NCBI GenBank assembly: GCA_946479125.1
Contig: CAMLET010000170.1
Location: forward strand, 1-6,961
DNA: 6,961 bases
Source: an uncultured Flavobacteriales bacterium
GTDB taxonomy: Bacteria > Bacteroidota > Bacteroidia > Flavobacteriales > Crocinitomicaceae
Direction of reading: 5' to 3'
This document shows, piece by piece, positions 1-6,137 of the stretch (the stretch's first letter is position 1; every line of letters starts with the position of its first letter). The notes under the pieces are model-generated. The model was given only the letters and a program-made list of their open reading frames with translations. It had not been told where the DNA came from and did not search any database. Both the position numbers and the translations under genes were made by a program.

Positions 1-872
1 TTTTGAATTAACTGGAATGAACCGATTGGAACATTAAACTGAATACGTTCTTTTGAATAACGCAATGCCTGATCGTAACAATCCATAGCAGCACCAAGAG
101 CACCCCATGCAATACCGTAACGAGCAGAATCCAAACAACTCAAAGGCGCACCTAAACCAGAGCGACCCGGAAGTAAGTTTTCCTTCGGAACTTTAACATT
201 TACAAAGATCAATTCACCAGTTGCAGAAGCTCTCAATGAAAGTTTACCGTGCATTTCAGGAGTTGAAAACCCTTCCATTCCACGTTCAACAACCAATCCG
301 TGAATACGTCCTTCCTCATTTTTAGCCCAAACAACAGCGATATCAGCGAATGGTGCATTAGAAATCCACATTTTTGCTCCGTTCAACAAATAATGGTCAC
401 CCATATCTTTGAAGTTCGTGATCATACCTCCTGGATCTGATCCATAATCTGGTTCAGTCAAACCGAAACAGCCCATCATTTCACCAGTAGCAAGTTTTGG
501 CAAGTATTTTTGTTTTTGTTCTTCAGTTCCGTATTTCCAAATTGGATACATAACTAAAGAAGACTGAACAGATGCTGTAGATCTCAAACCTGAATCACAA
601 CGCTCCAATTCCTGCATAATCAAACCGTAAGAAATTTGATCTAACCCGGGACCACCATATTCTTCAGGAATATATGGGCCAAAAGCTCCAATTTCTCCCA
701 AACCATTCAATAAGTGCATTGGGAAAGTTGCTTTCTCATAATGCTCATCAATAATTGGAGAAACCTCTTTCTTCACCCAAGCACGAGCTGAATCGCGAAC
801 CAATTTCTGCTCATCTGTAAGCAATTCGTCCATTAACAAGTAATCGGGATGTGTATATAAGTCTGTTGCCAT
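1..872 (-). CDS. gcdH: Glutaryl-CoA dehydrogenase (acyl-CoA dehydrogenase family), 3' part cut off by window edge
   Basis: This is a partial gene. The ATG is at 872-870 and 290 codons can be read before the left edge, out of about 390-400 usual for the family. The family oxidises and decarboxylates glutaryl-CoA to crotonyl-CoA with FAD, in lysine and tryptophan breakdown. The translation shows the acyl-CoA dehydrogenase order: a helical N-domain, then the middle-domain signature CFGLTEPDYGSDPGGM (about residues 135-150), WISNAPFADIAVVWAK (169-184), LSLRASATGE (211-220) and the start of the C-domain, SARYGIAWGALGAA (249-262). The segment SGLRSTASVQSSLVMYP (94-110) matches glutaryl-CoA dehydrogenases closely. 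Its Arg97 aligns with the arginine that contacts the glutaryl carboxylate in the human enzyme. The catalytic glutamate (YEGTHD-type motif) lies outside the window and could not be checked. The start fits family N-termini, and a TAnnTTTG element lies about 25 bases upstream. The gene is transcribed away from the DUF4271 operon. Another short-chain acyl-CoA dehydrogenase is possible but less likely. Confidence 0.9.
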   Translation of the reverse strand, partial: MATDLYTHPDYLLMDELLTDEQKLVRDSARAWVKKEVSPIIDEHYEKATFPMHLLNGLGEIGAFGPYIPEEYGGPGLDQISYGLIMQELERCDSGLRSTASVQSSLVMYPIWKYGTEEQKQKYLPKLATGEMMGCFGLTEPDYGSDPGGMITNFKDMGDHYLLNGAKMWISNAPFADIAVVWAKNEEGRIHGLVVERGMEGFSTPEMHGKLSLRASATGELIFVNVKVPKENLLPGRSGLGAPLSCLDSARYGIAWGALGAAMDCYDQALRYSKERIQFNVPIGSFQLIQ

Positions 873-897
873 TACAACTGTTTTAATTTTAACAGTG

Positions 898-905
898 CAA
901 ATGTA
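898..905 (-). promoter_or_regulatory. Candidate -7 element for the dehydrogenase gene
   Basis: On the minus strand, 905-898 reads TACATTTG, a full match to the Bacteroidota -7 consensus TAnnTTTG. It would start transcription about 20 bases before the ATG at 872, a plausible leader length. No TTG lies at the usual 17-23 base spacing: the nearest ones give spacers of 11 and 27. Only half of the promoter is therefore supported. Confidence 0.35.
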
Positions 906-924
906 GTGAAATGAATCAATCGGA

Positions 925-1025
925 GAAAGGTTCAACAGCTCAAACAAATCAAAGAGTTCAAAATGTTCAATGTAAGGATTGAAAGTCCTTTGAACTTTTC
1001 AACCTTTTGATCGCTTTGAACTTTT
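925..1025. repeat. Cluster of TTCAA/TTGAA words between divergent genes
   Basis: The pentamer TTCAA or its complement TTGAA starts at 930, 957, 966, 979, 990, 998 and 1016, seven times in about 90 bases. A perfect 12-base direct repeat, CTTTGAACTTTT, lies at 988-999 and 1014-1025. AGTTCAAA at 955-962 is an inverted partial copy. The second direct repeat supplies the TTTG of the -33 element for the DUF4271 operon. The cluster could be a decayed intergenic repeat, an operator, or chance in AT-rich DNA. Confidence 0.5.
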
Positions 1026-1049
1026 AAATAAAGTAGAATCATACCTTTG
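1015..1049 (+). promoter_or_regulatory. Flavobacterial-type promoter for the DUF4271-hemD operon
   Basis: TTTG at 1015-1018 and TACCTTTG at 1042-1049 are separated by 23 bases. This matches the Bacteroidota pattern TTTG / TAnnTTTG at the upper limit of the usual 17-23 base spacing. Transcription would begin near 1055, leaving a leader of only about 14 bases before the GTG at 1069. No Shine-Dalgarno sequence is seen, which is normal for this phylum. The call rests on motif matching only. Confidence 0.55.
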
Positions 1050-1068
1050 TAACTATAAGAATCTCAAA

Positions 1069-1761
1069 GTGAATTTTTTCTTAGCACAATCGCAACAATT
1101 TGGAGAAATGGTTTTGGAGCCTCGGGTTACAAACGATTCAAGCTTAGCGCTTTTGGTGTTTTTTGTGGGTGCACTTTTGGTTGCTTTGGCAAGAACAATT
1201 CAACGTGATGTCTTTGTTGTTCTTTTCAAATCTTCAGTACTATTAAGATCTAGCGAAGATTTAGCGAAAGACGGTGAAGAGATGTCGAATCTGGCTTCTA
1301 CTTTATTAACCGTTCATTTCTTTGGCATTTTTTCCTTTATACTCTTCAACAAGTTCAATACAAATCTTGACCAGTTCATTACATATTTGGTGCTGCCCGG
1401 CTATTTGCTTTATCTGGTTATTGTTACATGGCTGTTTACAAGATTATCTGGCAGCGATCAATTATTTCGTGAAATTCAGTTCTATTCATTCCTAAGTTTA
1501 CAAGCAGTTGGGATCTTCTATCTCGTAATTTTATTTGTAGATCATTTTTCGCCATTCATACCAGAAACCAAGAATTTACTGCTCTTCTTACCGGTTGCTA
1601 TCGTATTTGTAGTGCGGATTCTGCGCACCACGGTTCTTGCATTGCGCGAGCGAGTGCGCTGGTATTATATTATTTTGTACTTTTGGACCCTTGAAATCTT
1701 ACCTGTATTGGCAGTTATTAAGCTGTTTTTCCCGGAATGGTTTCGTGAGTGGATTGGATAA
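1069..1761 (+). CDS. DUF4271 family six-pass membrane protein of unknown function
   Basis: This 230-residue inner-membrane protein has about six hydrophobic segments (near residues 25-41, 77-94, 104-124, 138-157, 169-189 and 198-219). The segment with the charged stretch RSSEDLAKDGEE (60-71) lies between the first and second. The C-terminal part, with RWYYIILYFWTLEILPVLAV (197-216), resembles the most conserved stretch I recall for the Bacteroidota DUF4271 family. No biochemical role is known to me. The start is GTG at 1069, about 20 bases after the promoter -7 element. The next in-frame ATG at 1108 (Met14) begins a protein that also resembles family N-termini, so the true start could be there. 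However, the GGAG before 1108 lies too close to act as a normal ribosome binding site. The stop is 24 bases before hemD, so the two are probably co-transcribed. Function is inferred only from that pairing. Confidence 0.85.
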   Translation: MNFFLAQSQQFGEMVLEPRVTNDSSLALLVFFVGALLVALARTIQRDVFVVLFKSSVLLRSSEDLAKDGEEMSNLASTLLTVHFFGIFSFILFNKFNTNLDQFITYLVLPGYLLYLVIVTWLFTRLSGSDQLFREIQFYSFLSLQAVGIFYLVILFVDHFSPFIPETKNLLLFLPVAIVFVVRILRTTVLALRERVRWYYIILYFWTLEILPVLAVIKLFFPEWFREWIG

Positions 1762-1785
1762 AACGTATTACTAAAACTATAAACC

Positions 1786-2535
1786 TTGAGTATCAAAACA
1801 ATTTTGGTTTCTCAACCGAAACCAGAGGGTGAGAAATCGCCTTATTACGATTTGGCAGAAAAATACAAACTTAAAATTGATTTCCGACCGTTTATTCACG
1901 TGGAAGGAATTCCAGCCCAAGAGTTTAGATCACAAAAAGTAAACATCCCGGAACACACTGCGGTTATCCTTACTTCAAAGCAAGCTGTAGATCATTTTTT
2001 CCGTATTGCTGAGGAAATTCGTTTTGAAGTTCCGGATAGCATGAAGTACTTCTGTATTTCTGAAGCTGTTGCATTGTACCTGCAAAAATATGTGACGTAC
2101 AGAAAGCGTAAAATTTTCTTTGGTAAACAAACCATTGAAGATTTAATTGACCCTATCAAGAAGCACAAAACTGAAAAGTTCTTGCTTCCATGTACAGATA
2201 TTTTACGCGATAAAATTCCTGAAACATTAGAGTCAGCGAAAATTCCGTTTACAAAAGCTACACTTTATAGAACGGTTGCATCGGATTTGAGCGATTTAGA
2301 AGATGTTTATTACGACATGTTGGTTTTCTTTAGCCCGGGTGGAATTGAGTCTTTGTTCAAAAATTTCCCTGACTTCAAACAAAACGAAACCGTAATTGCT
2401 GCTTTTGGTCCAACTACGGCAAGTGCTGTTCAAAAACACAGTTTGCGTCTTGATCTTCAGGCACCGGTTCCGGAAGCGCCTAGTATGACAGCTGCAATTG
2501 AGATGTTCATCAAAGAAAGAGCGAAAAAGAAGTAA
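1786..2535 (+). CDS. hemD: Uroporphyrinogen-III synthase (HemD), TTG start
   Basis: HemD closes hydroxymethylbilane to uroporphyrinogen III with inversion of ring D, the branch point for haem and other tetrapyrroles, in the cytoplasm. The 249-residue length is usual. The family is weakly conserved, but its landmarks are visible: KTILVSQPKP at the N-terminus (residues 4-13), ILTSKQAVDHFF (61-72), LVFFSPGGIESLF (179-191), AAFGPTTASAV (205-215) and PEAPSMTAAIEMF (229-241). These follow the two-lobed HemD fold order (lobe 1, lobe 2, return to lobe 1). The sequence is of the Bacteroidota type and distant from the E. coli enzyme. The start must be TTG at 1786: an in-frame TAA sits at 1780-1782 and the next ATG, at Met86, would delete the first lobe. 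The gene follows DUF4271 by 24 bases and is followed by an intrinsic terminator. No other hem gene is visible here. Confidence 0.88.
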   Translation: MSIKTILVSQPKPEGEKSPYYDLAEKYKLKIDFRPFIHVEGIPAQEFRSQKVNIPEHTAVILTSKQAVDHFFRIAEEIRFEVPDSMKYFCISEAVALYLQKYVTYRKRKIFFGKQTIEDLIDPIKKHKTEKFLLPCTDILRDKIPETLESAKIPFTKATLYRTVASDLSDLEDVYYDMLVFFSPGGIESLFKNFPDFKQNETVIAAFGPTTASAVQKHSLRLDLQAPVPEAPSMTAAIEMFIKERAKKK

Positions 2536-2555
2536 TTCTATTTTAACAGATAATG

Positions 2556-2588
2556 AAAGGTTGTTGGTTTTGGCTAGCAGCCTTTTTT
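2556..2588 (+). terminator. Rho-independent terminator after hemD
   Basis: The arms 2556-2565 (AAAGGTTGTT) and 2576-2585 (AGCAGCCTTT) form a 10-bp stem with two G-U pairs around a 10-base loop. The T run covers 2583-2588. It begins 20 bases after the hemD stop, where the operon should end. The stem is only moderately GC-rich, so termination may be incomplete. Confidence 0.7.
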
Positions 2589-2594
2589 GGTTTT

Positions 2595-2731
2595 AAACAC
2601 ATAGCCAACATAGTCTTTTCACATAGATACATAGAAAGAACTCCACGCTTTTAGCCATTTGATTCCTCCAGTTAGCACATTCATCTTTAGTAACTATGCT
2701 TCCTAAGTTTTCACTATGTGACTATGTGTTT
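2595..2731. repeat. Imperfect inverted repeat of ACATAG/CTATGT words
   Basis: ACATAG starts at 2599, 2608, 2621 and 2629, and its complement CTATGT at 2714 and 2722. AAACACATAG (2595-2604) pairs perfectly with CTATGTGTTT (2722-2731), and ACATAGT (2608-2614) with ACTATGT (2713-2719), around a loop of about 98 bases. A second left-hand pair, CACATAGATACATAG (2620-2634), also matches the right arm (2714-2728) at 13 of 15 positions, so two left copies compete for one right copy. Similar CACATAG-type intergenic sequences are, to my recollection, frequent in Bacteroidota genomes. That suggests a dispersed non-coding repeat, possibly decayed, but genome-wide copies could not be checked. Confidence 0.6.
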
Positions 2732-2863
2732 TTATCACCGAATGTTTTTAACCAAATCGTTGTTAGAAATTATGTTAATGTGTGTTCTTATGTTGTTTAC
2801 TTCTTCTGATATTTGTGCACACTATACAAATAACTATTTTTATACTAGTTTACTTAGTAGCAT

Positions 2864-5398
2864 ATGGCGCAAAAGACAGTAAAATCAACAACCGTTTTCA
2901 ACGAAAAACAGCATAAACGTGCAACAATTGCCTACTGGCTCTTTGCTACGTTCCCTATTTATTTTATTGGATTTCTGATCCTTTTTCAGTCGGAAGATGA
3001 TTTACCACCTGTAGCAATGCTCGATAATCCACCGGAATTATTGGCTTCTACCGTTTTTGCTGATGATGGTGAAACTGAACTTGGTCGTTATTGGAAGATC
3101 AACAGAACAAGCGTTTCTTATAAAGACATTAGCTCTCACGTTACTGATGCACTAATTGCTACGGAAGATGAGCGTTTTGAAGACCACAGTGGTGTTGACT
3201 TCAAAGCAATTGGTCGTGCAATTTTCAGTTTGGGTGGTTCCGGAGGTGCTTCCACTATTACTCAGCAGCTTGCAAAACAATTATTTACCATCAGAAGAGA
3301 AGAACGCATTCAGATGGCTCGTGCAATGGGTCAGGAATTAGAATCTGCCTCTACAACCGGATTTGCCGGTAAATGGAATCGTTTGAACGAGAAAGCTCAA
3401 GAGAATATTATTGCAACTCGTTTGGAAAAACGTTACTCGAAAGAAGAAATCATTACGATGTACTTAAATCAATTCGATTTCTTGTACAATGCTGTTGGTA
3501 TTTCAAACGCAGCTAAAGTTTACTTCAACAAAAAGCCGAGCCAGCTTAAAATGGAAGAAGCCGCAATGTTGGTTGGAATGTGTAAAAACCCAACGGTTTA
3601 CAATCCATACACTTTCAAAGTAAGAAATTACCGTTTAAAAATTGCACGAAACAAAGGAATTGAACCTGAGGCGGTTTCTGATACAGATGTTGCTGCGGCA
3701 AGAGAAGCAGATTCAATGACAGCGGTTAATCGCCGAAATCAGGTATTGCACCAATGGTGGAAAAACTCTGACGAAGACAATGAGGCAATTCGTCATAAAT
3801 TGACACGTGCAGAATACGAAGCATTGTGTAAAAAACCAATTATTGTGAGCTATCAGGAAGTAGATCACAAAACGGGTTCTGCACCTTATTTCAGAGAAGA
3901 ATTGCGTAAAGAGATTACGTCTATTTTCAGCGAGAAAAATGCTGATGGATCATTGAAATACAAGCGTGAAGACGGAATGCCGTACGATATTTACAGCGAT
4001 GGTTTAAAGATCTACACTACGATCAATGCTGATATGCAGCGCTATGCTGAAGAAGGAATGGAGAAATGGTTGAAAGAAAAGCTTCAGCCTGATTTCGACA
4101 GAAACAACAAAGGAAATAAGAACTGGCCTTTCTCTAACAGCATTAAAGAGGAAGAGGTTAAAAAATACTGGAACGATTGTATGGTTCGCACCAACCGTTG
4201 GATCAACCTGTCCAACTCCGGTTTCTCGGAAGAAGAGATTAAGCAAACCTTCAAGGAACCAACGGAAATGCGCGTTTTCTCCTGGAGAGGTGATGTTGAT
4301 ACGATCATGACTCCAATGGATTCCATTAAATATTACAATTCATTCTTACAATCAGGTTTAATTTCAATAGAACCAACTACCGGTTTTGTGAAAGCCTGGG
4401 TTGGTGGAGCAAACTTCGAGCATTTCGCTTACGACCACGTTCGTCAAGGGAAACGTCAGGTTGGATCAACATTTAAGCCTTTCGTTTATGCTTCGGGAGT
4501 AACTATGGGAGTAATTCAACCAGGAATGGTAATTCCAAATGTGAATTACTGTGTGGACTTGTTTGACCCGAGTGGAAATCCGGATGGACAATGGTGTCCG
4601 CGTAACTCCGACGGAAGTGGAAAAGGTGGAACCATTACACTTTCAAAAGGATTGGCAAACTCTATGAACAACGCAGCTGTTTATGTAATGAAACAGATGG
4701 GTGCTACTGCAGGACCGCAAACCGTTGCAAAATTGGTTCGCGACATGGACATTGATTTGGATGATAGAGATATCGTTCCGGCAATGTGTTTAGGCTCTAT
4801 GGATCTTTCACTTTACGAATTGGTTGCAGCACAGGCAACATTTGTGAACAAAGGAATCTATAACCGTCCAACAACTATTTTACGTATTGAAGATCGTGCT
4901 GGAAACGTTATTTACAACGCAAAAAGCTACCAGAAAGAAGCGATGAGCGAAACTGTTGCATACACCATTCTAAAAATGATGAAAAACGTTGTAGAAGGTG
5001 GAACTGCAAGCAGATTGCGTGGTGGAGCTGATTATGCTGGTATTCGTTATCCGACAGCTGGAAAAACAGGAACAACTCAAAACAACTCTGATGGATGGTT
5101 TATTGCCTTAACTCCAGATTTAGCAACAGGAGTTTGGGTTGGTGCAGAAAACAGAGGAGTTCGTTTCCGTTCAACAGATAAAGGACAAGGAGCAAATACC
5201 GCACTACCGATTTACGGATATTACATCAATAAAGTCTACAAAGATCCGAAGATTCCAATTTCCACTCAGGATTTTGAAAAACCGAGGAATTTTGACGATT
5301 CGGTCTTTAATCCTACTGGAGAAATTATTCCGGAACCAAGTGATTCCGTAGTAGTTGATCCTGCACTCGTGCCAACTGGAGGAGACTTATTTAACTAG
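2864..5398 (+). CDS. mrcA: Bifunctional class A penicillin-binding protein (PBP1A-like transglycosylase/transpeptidase)
   Basis: This 844-residue enzyme polymerises lipid II into glycan strands and cross-links the peptides in the periplasm. A short cytoplasmic tail and one membrane anchor (about residues 23-41) precede the GT51 domain. That domain shows ATEDERFEDHSGVD (99-112, with Glu101 as the likely catalytic residue), GASTITQQLAKQLF (128-141), RLEKRYSKEEIITMYLNQ (186-203) and the conserved run AAKVYFNKKPSQLKMEEAA (216-234). The transpeptidase domain has all three motifs: S535-T-F-K538, S600-M-N602 and K734-T-G-T737. Inserts near residues 250-290 and 400-475 are absent from the E. coli protein but are familiar to me from flavobacterial homologues. 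The C-terminus (about 800-844) is a proline- and acid-rich tail. The ATG at 2864 places the membrane anchor correctly. scoA follows after 39 bases. The symbol reflects the general PBP1A class, not proven orthology to mrcA. Confidence 0.95.
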   Translation: MAQKTVKSTTVFNEKQHKRATIAYWLFATFPIYFIGFLILFQSEDDLPPVAMLDNPPELLASTVFADDGETELGRYWKINRTSVSYKDISSHVTDALIATEDERFEDHSGVDFKAIGRAIFSLGGSGGASTITQQLAKQLFTIRREERIQMARAMGQELESASTTGFAGKWNRLNEKAQENIIATRLEKRYSKEEIITMYLNQFDFLYNAVGISNAAKVYFNKKPSQLKMEEAAMLVGMCKNPTVYNPYTFKVRNYRLKIARNKGIEPEAVSDTDVAAAREADSMTAVNRRNQVLHQWWKNSDEDNEAIRHKLTRAEYEALCKKPIIVSYQEVDHKTGSAPYFREELRKEITSIFSEKNADGSLKYKREDGMPYDIYSDGLKIYTTINADMQRYAEEGMEKWLKEKLQPDFDRNNKGNKNWPFSNSIKEEEVKKYWNDCMVRTNRWINLSNSGFSEEEIKQTFKEPTEMRVFSWRGDVDTIMTPMDSIKYYNSFLQSGLISIEPTTGFVKAWVGGANFEHFAYDHVRQGKRQVGSTFKPFVYASGVTMGVIQPGMVIPNVNYCVDLFDPSGNPDGQWCPRNSDGSGKGGTITLSKGLANSMNNAAVYVMKQMGATAGPQTVAKLVRDMDIDLDDRDIVPAMCLGSMDLSLYELVAAQATFVNKGIYNRPTTILRIEDRAGNVIYNAKSYQKEAMSETVAYTILKMMKNVVEGGTASRLRGGADYAGIRYPTAGKTGTTQNNSDGWFIALTPDLATGVWVGAENRGVRFRSTDKGQGANTALPIYGYYINKVYKDPKIPISTQDFEKPRNFDDSVFNPTGEIIPEPSDSVVVDPALVPTGGDLFN

Positions 5399-5437
5399 CG
5401 GCTCGATGACCGTAGTCAACTTAGAAACTTATTAGAA

Positions 5438-6133
5438 ATGAACAAAGTAGTAAACAACGTAGAAGAAGCGTTAAACGGAATTGAGGACGGAATGACCTTG
5501 ATGGTTGGTGGTTTTGGTTTATGTGGAATTCCTGAAAACTCGATCGCTCAGCTTGTAAAAACAGGTGTAAAAAACCTTACTTGTATTTCGAATAACGCTG
5601 GTGTTGACGATTTTGGATTGGGCTTGCTTCTTCAAAACAAACAAGTGAAGAAAATGATTTCTTCTTACGTTGGTGAAAACGATGAGTTTGAACGTCAAAT
5701 GCTTTCGGGAGAGCTGGAAGTGGATTTGATTCCTCAGGGATCCTTGGCTGAACGCTGCAGAGCCGGTGGCGCCGGAATTCCTGCATTTTTTACTCCAGCT
5801 GGACACGGAACAGAGGTTGCTGAAGGAAAAGAAGTTCGTGTTTTTAATGGAAAACCGCACATTTTGGAAAGCGCACTTACAGCAGATTTTGCTATTGTGA
5901 AAGCCTGGAAAGGTGATACAGAAGGAAACCTAGTTTTCAAAGCTACAGCCCGAAATTTTAATCCAATGATGGCGATGGCGGGTAAGATCACCATTGCTGA
6001 AGTAGAAGAATTGGTTCCGGCTGGTGAATTAGATCCAAACTACATTCATACACCAGGGATTTTCGTTCAGCGCATTTTCAAAGGAGAGAAATTCGAAAAA
6101 CGCATAGAACAAAGAACTGTCCGCAAAAAATAA
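5438..6133 (+). CDS. scoA: Succinyl-CoA:3-ketoacid CoA-transferase subunit A
   Basis: The 231-residue A subunit of the SCOT-type CoA-transferase moves CoA from succinyl-CoA to acetoacetate, allowing ketone-body or amino-acid-derived acetoacetate to be used. It carries the class I CoA-transferase signature [16 protein letters not shown] (residues 17-32). Long stretches resemble Bacillus subtilis Sco[16 protein letters not shown] (51-65), [20 protein letters not shown] (75-94), [19 protein letters not shown] (104-122), [20 protein letters not shown] (168-187) and [16 protein letters not shown] (198-213). The C-terminal RIEQRTVRK ending is typical. The catalytic glutamate belongs to subunit B, so this protein alone should be inactive. 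Subunit B usually follows directly, but here a membrane-protein gene starts 4 bases downstream. The 39-base gap to the PBP gene suggests co-transcription. AtoD, the acetate-linked relative, is a less likely alternative because the sequence matches ScoA so closely. Confidence 0.93.
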   Translation: MNKVVNNVEEALNGIEDGMTLMVGGFGLCGIPENSIAQLVKTGVKNLTCISNNAGVDDFGLGLLLQNKQVKKMISSYVGENDEFERQMLSGELEVDLIPQGSLAERCRAGGAGIPAFFTPAGHGTEVAEGKEVRVFNGKPHILESALTADFAIVKAWKGDTEGNLVFKATARNFNPMMAMAGKITIAEVEELVPAGELDPNYIHTPGIFVQRIFKGEKFEKRIEQRTVRKK

Positions 6134-6137
6134 ATAA

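Larger units (their letters stand above)
2536..2863. other. 328-base intergenic region between hemD and the PBP gene
   Basis: This gap holds three things: the terminator of the hemD operon (2556-2588), an ACATAG/CTATGT inverted-repeat element (2595-2731), and an AT-rich leader (2732-2863) that must carry the PBP promoter if that gene is transcribed separately. The best -7 candidate is GATATTTG at 2808-2815 (seven of eight to TAnnTTTG), but no TTG lies 17-23 bases upstream of it, so I do not call a promoter. The only short ORF I checked (2553-2654, 33 codons) lies over the terminator and does not look real. Confidence 0.7.

Noticed and set aside
1108..1761. Shorter DUF4271 product from the ATG at 1108
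   Set aside because: Not fully excluded, but the promoter-proximal GTG at 1069 fits the short leader, and the purine run before 1108 is too close to act as a normal ribosome binding site.
2553..2654. 33-codon ORF beginning ATG AAA GGT just after hemD
   Set aside because: It runs through the terminator hairpin and into the ACATAG repeat, has no supporting features, and its start overlaps the terminator stem.
2595..2731. Possible CRISPR-like array of ACATAG units
   Set aside because: The words are only 6-7 bases long, unevenly spaced (8, 9 and 13 bases) and inverted relative to each other. There are no spacers of constant length.
2808..2815. GATATTTG as -7 element of a PBP promoter
   Set aside because: It has one mismatch to TAnnTTTG and no TTG at 17-23 bases upstream, so the evidence is too thin for a promoter call.
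3156..3341. 61-codon plus-strand reading frame inside the PBP gene
   Set aside because: It is in another frame over the GT51 catalytic motifs, which are clearly conserved in the PBP frame.
4004..4326. Two overlapping minus-strand reading frames of 80 codons inside the PBP gene
   Set aside because: They are antisense to a well-supported domain linker and show no recognisable protein features.
5519..5994. Several minus-strand reading frames antisense to scoA
   Set aside because: The plus-strand protein matches ScoA over its full length, so the antisense frames are incidental.
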